Assembly: GCF_023156285.1 (NCBI RefSeq)
Contig: NZ_JAKZAJ010000002.1
Coordinates: 186,001 to 250,000, forward strand
DNA from: Marinobacter koreensis
GTDB taxonomy: Bacteria > Pseudomonadota > Gammaproteobacteria > Pseudomonadales > Oleiphilaceae
Reading direction: 5' to 3'
Length of the DNA stretch: 64,000 nucleotides
Part shown: in pieces, positions 1 to 7,499 of the stretch
Position numbering within the stretch: position 1 is the first letter of the stretch
How the letters are laid out: each line of letters starts with the position of its first letter
The notes under the pieces: model-generated
What the model was told of the DNA's origin: nothing
The model's database searches: none
What the model saw: the letters and a program-made list of their open reading frames with translations, nothing else
Made by a program: the position numbers and the translations under genes

Positions 1-684
1 CTGGAGAATGCCGGTATGGCCATGGACGTCAGCGGAGTTTCCACCGCGGACTTCGAGGATGAGGCCCGAAAATGGCTCGCCCGGGTAGGACTGGAAGGCA
101 ACGAGAACCAGTATCCACACCAGCTGTCCGGCGGCATGCAGCAACGGGTCGGTATCGCCCGCGCGCTGGTGTCGAACTCGCCGATCATGCTGATGGACGA
201 AGCCTTTTCGGCCTTGGACCCGTTGATCCGTTCTGACATGCAGGACCTCCTGCTCGAACTCCAGAAGGAACTCCAGAAAACCATCGTGTTCATCACCCAC
301 GATCTGGACGAAGCCCTCAAACTCGCGGACCACCTTGTGATTCTCAAGGACGGGGAAGTCGTACAGCAGGGCGACCCTCAGGACATCCTCCTGAATCCCG
401 GCGATCCCTACATTGTGGATTTCATTTCTGACATTAACCGGGCCCGGGTACTGCGTGTCCGATCGGTGATGAAAGAGCCCAGTGGCGAGGCACAGGACTA
501 TGCCGGAGACATTTCCGAGAAAGACAACCTCGAGTCCGTGCTGTCTCTTTCCGAAGGCGACACCAACCTGACATACCGGGTTGTCCGGGATGGCAAAACC
601 GTTGGCGATCTGAGCATGAAAGAACTGACCAGAGCCCTTGTGCCCACTGCGGCTGCTTCGGAAGAACGCCAGAAAGGCCGATAA
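1..684 (+). CDS. proV: Glycine betaine/proline ABC transporter ATP-binding protein, 3' part
   Basis: The reading frame is open from the first base, so the gene starts upstream; about 227 residues are present. It carries the ABC signature LSGGMQQRVGIARAL, the Walker B LMDEAFSALDP and the switch histidine in FITHDLDEA; the Walker A is outside the window. The run Q-Y-P-H-Q-LSGG and the SALDPLIR segment are typical of the ProV/OpuAA subfamily, which energises uptake of glycine betaine and other compatible solutes at the inner membrane. The roughly 75 residues after the nucleotide-binding domain correspond to the CBS region of ProV but are short and weakly conserved. Permease and binding-protein genes would be expected nearby and are not visible here. 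The family call is firm; the exact substrate is inference. Confidence 0.85.
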   Translation: MENAGMAMDVSGVSTADFEDEARKWLARVGLEGNENQYPHQLSGGMQQRVGIARALVSNSPIMLMDEAFSALDPLIRSDMQDLLLELQKELQKTIVFITHDLDEALKLADHLVILKDGEVVQQGDPQDILLNPGDPYIVDFISDINRARVLRVRSVMKEPSGEAQDYAGDISEKDNLESVLSLSEGDTNLTYRVVRDGKTVGDLSMKELTRALVPTAAASEERQKGR

Positions 685-707
685 ACGCAAAGCAGGTTAC
701 AAAGTTC

Positions 708-745
708 CTCCGGGCGGCTATGCTTGAAGTATTCGCCGCCCGGAG
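708..745 (+). terminator. Hairpin after proV, terminator-like
   Basis: Perfect inverted repeat: 11-base arms CTCCGGGCGGC (708-718) and GCCGCCCGGAG (735-745) with a 16-base loop, 24 bases past the proV stop. There is no U tract, so it may be a weak terminator or an mRNA-stabilising 3' hairpin. Confidence 0.45.
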
Positions 746-766
746 TGTGGCTTCTGGTTCCTGCTC

Positions 767-1612
767 ATGTTCAAACCACTGGTTCTGTTTCTGCTTTTGC
801 TGTGCACTGCCTGTTCGCCCGACGATCCACCAGCTGCGGTGCCCGAAGGGCTGACGTCTGATGCTGTTCCCGCCGCTCAACCATCCTCCCCCGACACGCC
901 CGAATCTGTCGTTGTTCTGGCTGCGGACCCCTGGTGTCCCCACAACTGCGTAGCTGGCTCTGAACAGGAAGGCTACATGGTCGACATTGCCAGAGAAGCC
1001 TTTGCCAGGGTTGGCCTGACCGTCCAATACGTCAACATGAGTTGGGCCCGCGCCCTGTACCAGGCTGAAGCTGGCGAAATCGATGGAGTGATCGGAGCAT
1101 TTCCCGGCGATGCACCCGGCTTTTTGTTCCCGGAGAAGCCGGCTGGCCATTCGCGCACAGAGCTATTCACCCACCCTGACAGTACCTGGGTGTACAGCGG
1201 CATTGATTCCCTCCGGAATCAGACGCTACTGGCAATCAATGGTTACTCCTATTCCCCGGAACTGGACGCCTACATCGCCGCTCACCTGGACGATCCGGAA
1301 CGGGTACTGGTTCTGTCCGGGCCGTCACCCTTGAGTCGTGCGATTCAACTGATCTGGGAACGCCGGACCGACGTGTTTCCAGAGGACCGCGAAGTGATGA
1401 ACTGGGCCCAGAGGGAGCACCCGTCCCAGGGACGGCTCAGAAGCGCTGCACGGATCTACGAATCACCGATATATATTGCATTCTCCCCCCAGACGCCAAC
1501 CGGTAAGAAGCGGGCGGAGCAGCTCTCCGAAGGTATTCGCGCCCTCGAGGCTTCCGGGCGGATCGGGCAGATCATGGCCCGTTACGGAATTGATCCTCCC
1601 GAGTTCCGATGA
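767..1612 (+). CDS. Solute-binding protein family 3 lipoprotein
   Basis: 281 residues. The N-terminus is a lipoprotein signal (hydrophobic run then lipobox LCTAC, lipidated Cys near residue 16), followed by a Ser/Pro-rich linker and a type-3 extracellular solute-binding domain (about residues 48-275). The segment DPWCPHNC at the domain start and the motif GYMVDIAREAF are typical of stand-alone periplasmic amino-acid-binding-like proteins in marine gammaproteobacteria. No permease or ATPase genes flank it, so it may act as a sensor or scavenger rather than as part of a classical importer. The 3' end overlaps the convergent lipoprotein gene by 31 bases (1582-1612). Ligand unknown. Confidence 0.75.
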   Translation: MFKPLVLFLLLLCTACSPDDPPAAVPEGLTSDAVPAAQPSSPDTPESVVVLAADPWCPHNCVAGSEQEGYMVDIAREAFARVGLTVQYVNMSWARALYQAEAGEIDGVIGAFPGDAPGFLFPEKPAGHSRTELFTHPDSTWVYSGIDSLRNQTLLAINGYSYSPELDAYIAAHLDDPERVLVLSGPSPLSRAIQLIWERRTDVFPEDREVMNWAQREHPSQGRLRSAARIYESPIYIAFSPQTPTGKKRAEQLSEGIRALEASGRIGQIMARYGIDPPEFR

Positions 1613-2553
1613 GCAACAATGGTTCGACCATCCAGCGTCAGCAGATTCAATTCCCCGTGCTTTCCGATACGGAAGGCTTTGATCTGACCGAGCAATTTCA
1701 GGAAACGCTCCTCCTGTTTCATCAGCGAAGGCGCACAGGCCATGCGGGTTGACGCAATCGAGTCAACATCAAGCCCTTCGCCGGTCAAACGATAGGTTCC
1801 GGCATAACGGTTACAGGATGCAGCCCCCACCACACGTTGGCCATCGAGAAACCGGACAGTCATCTGCGATAGTTCCATGACCGCCAGGCCATCCACCGTT
1901 TCAACAACCCACTCTACGCCACGCAGCAGGCGAACGGGATCGCCCCCGCATCCCTGATAGACGTCACCATTGATCGTCAGCCGTGCCTGTGCCGGATACT
2001 GGCTACCCGACATGCTGTCGTTACAGAGTTGACGGGCAACACGGAGCCTGACCCGGACACCCGAACCTTCAGCGACAAACGTCCGGCCATGGCGATCTGA
2101 TTGCTCGAGCTGCGCGTCCAGACGCAATGGGGGCGTTGATTCATAGGGTCGCTCAAGCGTCAACTGACCCGCAGCCACTCGCACCCGCCAGAAGGGCTCG
2201 TTACCGCGGGCTTCAAAGGGATCTTCTATGGCACCTGGCTCCAGACACTCGGGGTAACGCTCACCATCAACGGTCAGAGACGCGCGCGCTCCCTTGCTCC
2301 AGAACCGGGTATCCGGGTTATCGGGCGCCACATAAAGCGCTCCGGACGCACTCTCCGCAGACTTGAGCAGCAGGCGCTGGTCGGCAAAATCGATGCCCAG
2401 CAACCCCGCATCGGTTTCCGCGACGCGAATATCCAGCTGACCACAGCTATAGGTGTTCGATGACGGCTTTTCCGGCATCAGCGATGCACAGGCGACAAGC
2501 GAGAGAGCCACGGTCAAGAGACAGGCGGCACGAAGAGTTCGAAGGCATTGCAT
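1582..2553 (-). CDS. MliC/COG3650/META-domain envelope lipoprotein
   Basis: 323 residues with a lipoprotein signal (lipobox LVACAS, Cys near residue 22). Three domains are recognisable in order: an N-terminal MliC-like region (about 35-105, starting with Y-S-C-G) related to membrane-bound C-type lysozyme inhibitors; a COG3650-like region (about 110-205, containing GNEPFWRV); and a C-terminal META/HslJ domain (about 210-318, with the SCNRYAGTY core and a MACAP segment). META and MliC proteins are linked to envelope stress and resistance to host or environmental lysozymes, so a protective role at the outer membrane is inferred. Its 3' end overlaps the convergent solute-binding gene by 31 bases. 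Domain order is seen by eye and not computed. Confidence 0.72.
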   Translation of the reverse strand: MQCLRTLRAACLLTVALSLVACASLMPEKPSSNTYSCGQLDIRVAETDAGLLGIDFADQRLLLKSAESASGALYVAPDNPDTRFWSKGARASLTVDGERYPECLEPGAIEDPFEARGNEPFWRVRVAAGQLTLERPYESTPPLRLDAQLEQSDRHGRTFVAEGSGVRVRLRVARQLCNDSMSGSQYPAQARLTINGDVYQGCGGDPVRLLRGVEWVVETVDGLAVMELSQMTVRFLDGQRVVGAASCNRYAGTYRLTGEGLDVDSIASTRMACAPSLMKQEERFLKLLGQIKAFRIGKHGELNLLTLDGRTIVAHRNSGGSIP

Positions 2554-2624
2554 TTTGGATATCCCTATCTCGATCGGTTAACGGCGCCAATTCTAGACAG
2601 GAATGCACAGGCGGGAAAGCGAAT

Positions 2625-2654
2625 AACCGGAGCCGCCAGAAGGCGACTCCGGTT
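2625..2654 (-). terminator. Hairpin downstream of the PEP-CTERM gene
   Basis: Inverted repeat AACCGGAG (2625-2632) with CTCCGGTT (2647-2654), extended inward by CGCC/GGCG across one mismatch. It lies 11 bases past the stop of the leftward VWA gene. No clear U tract follows, so the terminator call is tentative. Confidence 0.4.
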
Positions 2655-2665
2655 GGACGGGTTTG

Positions 2666-3586
2666 TCAGGATTTTTTACGACGGAATGCCAGACCGGTCA
2701 AACCCAGACCAAGCAACGCCAGGGTACCGGGCTCCGGCACGGAGACCGGAGGCTGTTCGGTAATCTCCTGTACTTTGATATCCACAAAGGCCTTGGTGAA
2801 GGAATCGGCGTACTGATTCGTGTCTCCTGCCCGGAGAATCTCAAGGTCCCAGCCTGCACCTCCCGACTGCATCGCAAGATCGACATAATCGGAAGTGGTA
2901 TTGCCGTCACCGGAGGCACCCACGGTTCCCGCGCCCTCGCATACGGTGTAGCCACCGGATCCATCCGCTCTAAAACCATTACCGTTGCTGGCTACCCCAA
3001 TGGCACCGGATTGCCCATCGCATTTAAAGCGGTTATTAACAACCACATTGAGCAACGCATTCAGCCGTTGTAGGCCCGAGAGCAGCCCCGATTTAGTCAG
3101 TGAATTGTTCTCATTATCACGATCTTCATCGGTGACGAGAATAAAATTAACCGCAGCACCCTCCCGACGGTCTGAGTTAACCATACCCATGGCCCAATCC
3201 AACGCATTCCAGCCATCTTCCGTTCCACCATTTGTCACCAAGTGTTTCGTCGCATCGCCAAATTGAACGGCACTCCCCCAATTCTGAACCTCATCTGCAT
3301 CGGTATCCATATCATGGGCATGAGGATCAAAATGGGAACCCGATGTCGCCCCTCCAAAACCAATAAGGGAATAGCGGTTAGCCTCGGACACTCCCACTCC
3401 TTGAGAGATCAAACCGGACTCCAAGCCACTGATCATATCTCCCAACCAGTCGTGCTCACCCGCCATTGAGCCGGATTCGTCCACCAGAAAAACCACATCC
3501 GCGGTGGTCGGCACTGCCAATGCCGGTGAACTCATCAAAGCGGCGGCAGCCAGACCGGTCGCACTGGTCATCCATCGCTTGTTCAT
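2666..3586 (-). CDS. VWA-domain protein with PEP-CTERM sorting signal
   Basis: 306 residues. A Sec signal peptide (about 1-24, ending ALA-V) precedes a von Willebrand factor A domain whose MIDAS motif DESGS lies near residue 36; further MIDAS residues are in the F-G-G-A-T and V-T-D-E-D segments. The C-terminus is a complete PEP-CTERM signal: VPEPGTLALLGLGLTGLAFRR, that is PEP motif, membrane segment and basic tail. Such proteins are known to be processed by an exosortase and exported in exopolysaccharide-forming bacteria; no exosortase gene is in this window. The start is fixed by a strong ribosome binding site, AGAAGGAG, 7 bases upstream. Metal-dependent adhesion in the extracellular matrix is inferred from the VWA domain. 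Confidence 0.88.
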   Translation of the reverse strand: MNKRWMTSATGLAAAALMSSPALAVPTTADVVFLVDESGSMAGEHDWLGDMISGLESGLISQGVGVSEANRYSLIGFGGATSGSHFDPHAHDMDTDADEVQNWGSAVQFGDATKHLVTNGGTEDGWNALDWAMGMVNSDRREGAAVNFILVTDEDRDNENNSLTKSGLLSGLQRLNALLNVVVNNRFKCDGQSGAIGVASNGNGFRADGSGGYTVCEGAGTVGASGDGNTTSDYVDLAMQSGGAGWDLEILRAGDTNQYADSFTKAFVDIKVQEITEQPPVSVPEPGTLALLGLGLTGLAFRRKKS

Positions 3587-3918
3587 AACTGAACTCCTTC
3601 TCTAAGGTTCAATTTGTTGCAAGAGACAACTAAGCGTAAATCCTGCCAACCTGATTTTTTTTACTGCAAATCAGGAAACTGAAAAGAACCCCGAGTAGAT
3701 ATTTGCAAAATTCTGTAAAACACCTCGACACCCTGTAACCGCCCACAAACAGGTGGAATCCGAAAGTTGGCACCAACAGACAAGTCCGTATGTGAACGAC
3801 ATCCGGGTAAGCCCGCGCGGCTTCTCTACACTGATCCGGCTTTCCGCAGTATCGAAGCAGAATCCCTTACCGGCCTTGCACAAGGCCAAGCCTCTATCCA
3901 AAAACAACCAAAGGCTGA
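3587..3918. other. 332-base intergenic region between divergent genes
   Basis: No gene is apparent. On the minus strand it holds the leader of the PEP-CTERM gene with its ribosome binding site, a sigma-54-like promoter (3633-3649) and an inverted repeat just upstream (3650-3675). The right half (about 3700-3918) must hold the promoter of the S15-type hydrolase gene, but I could not pick out a convincing -35/-10 pair there. Confidence 0.6.
3633..3675 (-). promoter_or_regulatory. Candidate sigma-54 promoter with upstream inverted repeat for the PEP-CTERM gene
   Basis: Read on the minus strand, 3649-3633 is TTGGCAGGATTTACGCT: the -24 GG and -12 GC dinucleotides are separated by exactly 10 bases and the TTGGCA half matches the RpoN consensus well; the -12 half (ACGCT) is poorer. 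Expected transcription would start about 35 bases before the ATG. Immediately upstream, CCTGATTT (3650-3657) and AAATCAGG (3668-3675) form a perfect inverted repeat. RpoN with the PrsK/PrsR pair is known to drive PEP-CTERM genes in some exosortase bacteria, which makes the site plausible. Confidence 0.5.
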
Positions 3919-5589
3919 ATGATCATGAAACACTTTCTAGCCAGGGCATTTGCGCCCTGTTTACTATTACTGCTGGTCATCGTTCCGACCGATCAGGCCC
4001 ACGCGGGTGAGTCGGCACTGTTCCCGACGGCCTCGCTGGTTGCCGGTGTGCTAAACCAGCCGCTGTTTCCAGTCTCCGATGCCTACACCACCAACGACGA
4101 CGTGGTGATCTACGGTGATGATGGCGTTAACCTGGAAGCCAATGTCTTCATCCCGACCTCCGGCCAATCCAGCTATCCGGCCATCATCTTCGTGAACAGC
4201 TGGGGACTGAACGAGTACGAATACCTGACCGCGGCCGGCCGGCTGGCCGAACAGGGCTATATTGTCCTGAGCTACAGCAGCCGCGGCTGGGGCAAATCCG
4301 GCGGCCTGATCAATACCGCCGGTCCCAAGGACATGGCAGATTTCAGCGCCGTTGTGGACTGGCTGATCACGAATACGCCGGCCGACCCTGCGGCTATTGG
4401 CGCTGCGGGAATCTCCTATGGTGCCGGGCTCAGTCTGCTTGGCGCCGCCCACGATCCCCGGGTCCGCGCTGTCGCGGCCATGAGTGGCTGGGGCAACCTG
4501 GCCGAGGCGCTGTATGGCCAACAGACTCCGCGGTTGGTCTGGGGCGAACTGCTGACCCTGACCGGCGAACTGATCGGGCATCCGGATCCGATCATCAATG
4601 AACTCTGGCAGAACATCCTCCACCAGCAGGACGTCGATACGACCATCGCCTGGGCCAACCAGCGTTCGCCGCTGTCCGTCGTCGATCAGCTGAACGCCAA
4701 TGGGACCGCGGTGTACATGGCCAACAACTGGGGCGACAACCTGTTCCAGCCCAACAGCCCCCTGCGCCTGTTCCATCAGCTGAGCGGACCGAAACACATT
4801 GATCTGCAGCCCGGCACCCATGCCACGGTAGAGATCGTCGGTATGATCGGTGACGGCAATACCCACGTGTGGAATAACGTCCAGCGCTGGTTTGACCGTT
4901 ATCTGAAAGGCCAGCCACTGGCCATGGAAGGGCAATCGCCGGTGCAGATGAAAATCAAGCTGAGCAACCGCTACGAGGGCTTCTCGAATTTCCCGGTGCC
5001 GGCAGCGCAGACCCGGCGTTGGTACCTTCATCCCCGCACCTGGTTCAGCCAGGGCGAGCTCAGTGATACGCCCTACCAGAGCTGGTTCGGGAAAACCGAA
5101 TGGATCAGTTCCTGGGCCGGAACGCTGGCAGATACCGGCATCCCGCTGGCCTCCCAGCTCTTCGAACAGATCAATGTCCCGGTGGTGGCGCCGATACTGA
5201 CACTGGGACGTGACCGAAGCATCTGGTTCCAGACCCCCAGGCTCGGTTCCCCGCTGAAGATCCGCGGGATACCGGAAACCACGATCCAGGTGACCCCGAA
5301 ATCGGACCATCTGCAGCTGGTCGCGTACCTCTATGACATGGACTGGACAGGCACCGGCAAACTCATCACCCACGCTCCCATTACCGTGCCTGAGACCACA
5401 CCGGGCAAGACCCTGGCACTGGACATCGATCTGGTCGCCACCGCCTACGATGTTCCCGCAGGCGACCGTCTGGTACTGGTCATCGACTCCCGGGATCTGC
5501 TCTACAAGTACCCCGACCAGGGCACCACATCGGTCGGTTTCGAGTTCAGCAACAACCGGGCTTCGACGCTTGAAGTCCCTGCCCTGTAG
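3919..5589 (+). CDS. S15/CocE-type alpha/beta hydrolase (X-Pro dipeptidyl-peptidase family)
   Basis: 556 residues with a Sec signal peptide (about 1-30, ending AHA-G), so it is probably periplasmic or secreted. The hydrolase core contains the nucleophile elbow GISYGA (Ser near residue 175) after an oxyanion-type segment F-V-N-S-W-G and the S-S-R-G-W-G-K-S motif typical of the S15 peptidase/CocE group. The C-terminal third is beta-rich like the jelly-roll domain of that family. Members hydrolyse esters or X-Pro peptide bonds; the substrate here cannot be told. ATG 3919 and ATG 3925 are both possible starts; the AAAGG at about 3910 slightly favours the second, with little effect on the signal peptide. 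Confidence 0.78.
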   Translation: MIMKHFLARAFAPCLLLLLVIVPTDQAHAGESALFPTASLVAGVLNQPLFPVSDAYTTNDDVVIYGDDGVNLEANVFIPTSGQSSYPAIIFVNSWGLNEYEYLTAAGRLAEQGYIVLSYSSRGWGKSGGLINTAGPKDMADFSAVVDWLITNTPADPAAIGAAGISYGAGLSLLGAAHDPRVRAVAAMSGWGNLAEALYGQQTPRLVWGELLTLTGELIGHPDPIINELWQNILHQQDVDTTIAWANQRSPLSVVDQLNANGTAVYMANNWGDNLFQPNSPLRLFHQLSGPKHIDLQPGTHATVEIVGMIGDGNTHVWNNVQRWFDRYLKGQPLAMEGQSPVQMKIKLSNRYEGFSNFPVPAAQTRRWYLHPRTWFSQGELSDTPYQSWFGKTEWISSWAGTLADTGIPLASQLFEQINVPVVAPILTLGRDRSIWFQTPRLGSPLKIRGIPETTIQVTPKSDHLQLVAYLYDMDWTGTGKLITHAPITVPETTPGKTLALDIDLVATAYDVPAGDRLVLVIDSRDLLYKYPDQGTTSVGFEFSNNRASTLEVPAL

Positions 5590-5593
5590 GTGA

Positions 5594-5626
5594 CAGAAGT
5601 CCCGGCAGGACCTGCCGGGACTTCTG
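5594..5626 (+). terminator. Very strong hairpin after the S15 hydrolase
   Basis: Perfect inverted repeat: 16-base arms CAGAAGTCCCGGCAGG (5594-5609) and CCTGCCGGGACTTCTG (5611-5626) around a single base, 4 bases after the stop codon. It is followed by AAAAAG rather than U's, so termination would be by a non-canonical route, or the structure protects the 3' end. Confidence 0.6.
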
Positions 5627-5682
5627 AAAAAGTCGGTTCGACGGTATGGTAGAGCTCTCTCAAGGTCAGGAAGACACCCATC

Positions 5683-6426
5683 ATGACAGTCAGGCTCTAC
5701 CAGTTCGCCATTTCCCATTACTGCGAGAAAATCCGGTGGGCGCTCGATTACAAGGGCGTCCGCTACGAGACGATCAACCTGTTGCCGGGCCAACACATTC
5801 GCCCGATCCGCTCACTGACCGGAAAGGCAACGTCGGTTCCGGTCCTCGATCACGACAGCGAGATTGTGCAGGGCTCAGCCGCCATCATCGATCACCTTGA
5901 TAAAAGCTTTCCAGAGCATTCCCTGACGCCCGATGACCCGGAACAACGTCAACAGGCCCTGGACTGGGAACATCGCCTCGACGAAGAGGCCGGCCCTGCC
6001 GTGCGCTGCTGGTCTTACCACTACCTTTTGCAGCGACCCAAGCGGGTCATTCCGATGCTGGCCGCGGGCACGCCTTTCTATAATCGCTGGCTGTTGAGCC
6101 TGGCGTTCAGCCGTGTCGATGAAACCATGCGCCAGTGGATGAAAATCAATCAGAAAACCGCGGATGCCTCCGAGCGAATCATGGAATCCCTTCTAACGGA
6201 ACTGGCGGAACACTACCGGCAACGTCCCTTCCTCGTGGGCGACCGGTTATCTCGGGCGGATCTTGCGGCAGGCGCCCTGTTCGCCCCCTTGTTCCAGCCC
6301 CGCCAATACCCCGTGCCATGGCCCGCACAGCAGAAACTTCTGCCCCCCATGCGGGACTGGCTCACGCGCATGGAGCCGAGCATCGCACCGCTACGGGAGC
6401 ATTACCTGAAACACCGGGGGAGCTGA
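5683..6426 (+). CDS. Glutathione S-transferase family protein
   Basis: 247 residues. The N-terminal thioredoxin-like GST domain (about 1-80) begins with L-Y-Q-F-A-I-S-H-Y-C-E-K-I-R-W-A, the usual start of this fold with Ser/Cys near the glutathione thiol, and includes the cis-Pro segment SVPVL and the QGSAAI glutathione-binding loop. The C-terminal all-alpha domain (about 100-235) has the conserved GDRLSRADL helix cap. It conjugates or reduces electrophiles with glutathione; the substrate is unknown. It sits 94 bases after the S15 hydrolase and 108 bases before the sterol-desaturase family gene. Confidence 0.85.
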   Translation: MTVRLYQFAISHYCEKIRWALDYKGVRYETINLLPGQHIRPIRSLTGKATSVPVLDHDSEIVQGSAAIIDHLDKSFPEHSLTPDDPEQRQQALDWEHRLDEEAGPAVRCWSYHYLLQRPKRVIPMLAAGTPFYNRWLLSLAFSRVDETMRQWMKINQKTADASERIMESLLTELAEHYRQRPFLVGDRLSRADLAAGALFAPLFQPRQYPVPWPAQQKLLPPMRDWLTRMEPSIAPLREHYLKHRGS

Positions 6427-6533
6427 CTCAGACCGTGTCGCAATGGGCCATTGGCATTGGCGTAATGTGACACCGCGCCGACCGGGGATTGTGGCACCAT
6501 AACCTGACAACAAGACCCTTTGCGGATACGGCT

Positions 6534-7499
6534 ATGACCCTGATCGACATGATGCAAAACGTGCTGGAGAGCAGTGGGCTGCTGCCCCTGTGGCACTTGA
6601 TCGCACCCTGGCTGGCGCTGGACGAGCGCCAGCTTATCTTCGTGTTTGCAACCCCGGTCTTTATTGCCGTCGCCTTCTGGGAATATCTCCGGATACGACA
6701 CGATCCCCGGTTGATGGATACCCGGGAGGCCATCCGGAATTTTGCCCTCGGCGCTGGCTACCAGGTCACCGAACTGCTGTTCGCCGGCATTATCGCGTTT
6801 CCTCTTTATGCGTTTTGTTACCACCACAGACTGTTTGACCTGGAGCTCAACGCCTTCACCGCTTTCGGAACCTTCCTGGGGGTGGATTTCTGTTTCTACT
6901 GGATGCACCGGGCCAGCCATCGGATGCGCTGGTTCTGGGCCGCTCATGTGGTACACCACTCGTCCGAACGGATGAACTTCTCCACCGCCATGCGCCAGAA
7001 TGCCACCAATATTTTCAACGGTATGTGGATCTTCTACCTGCCACTGGCGCTGATCGGCTTCAATCCGGTCTGGATCGGTGTGGCCTACGCCTTTTCACTG
7101 GTGTATCAGTTTTTCATCCACACCACCCTGGTCGGACGACTGCCGGGCTGGCTCGAGCAGGTCTTCAATACCCCCAGCCACCACCGCGTCCACCACGGGC
7201 GCAACCCGGGATACATCGACCGGAATTACGGCGGCACACTGATACTCTGGGACCGACTGTTCGGCACCTTCGTCGACGAAGATGCCCAGGATCCACCCCG
7301 ATACGGGATTACCCGTCCGGTGCGCTCCAATAATCTTATTGTCCTCTGGACTCACGAATACGTGGACCTGTTCCGCGACATGGCCCGGCCTGGCGGATTA
7401 TGGTCACGACTCAAACACCTCTGGAAGCCGCCGGAATGGGAAAGGCCGGCATCAATGGATGAAAACAGCCCCCATGAACGAACACACTCTGAGTATTGA
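6534..7499 (+). CDS. Sterol desaturase / fatty acid hydroxylase family membrane di-iron protein
   Basis: About 321 residues from ATG 6534 (an in-frame TTG at 6489 is less likely). Several membrane helices surround the three histidine clusters of the family: HRASH, HVVHH and HHRVHHG, which bind a di-iron centre used for O2-dependent hydroxylation or desaturation of lipids. The C-terminal G-T-L-I-L-W-D-R-L-F-G-T-F segment is a family hallmark. The lipid substrate is not evident; bacterial members act on fatty acyl, hopanoid, carotenoid or ether lipids. Its 3' end overlaps the start of the next gene, an alpha/beta hydrolase, suggesting translational coupling and a shared lipid pathway (inference). 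Confidence 0.85.
   Translation: MTLIDMMQNVLESSGLLPLWHLIAPWLALDERQLIFVFATPVFIAVAFWEYLRIRHDPRLMDTREAIRNFALGAGYQVTELLFAGIIAFPLYAFCYHHRLFDLELNAFTAFGTFLGVDFCFYWMHRASHRMRWFWAAHVVHHSSERMNFSTAMRQNATNIFNGMWIFYLPLALIGFNPVWIGVAYAFSLVYQFFIHTTLVGRLPGWLEQVFNTPSHHRVHHGRNPGYIDRNYGGTLILWDRLFGTFVDEDAQDPPRYGITRPVRSNNLIVLWTHEYVDLFRDMARPGGLWSRLKHLWKPPEWERPASMDENSPHERTHSEY

Noticed and set aside
4051..5796. 581-codon open frame on the minus strand
   Set aside because: It lies opposite the S15-type hydrolase, has low-complexity Arg/Gly/Asp composition, no ribosome binding site and no recognisable motif: a high-GC antisense shadow.
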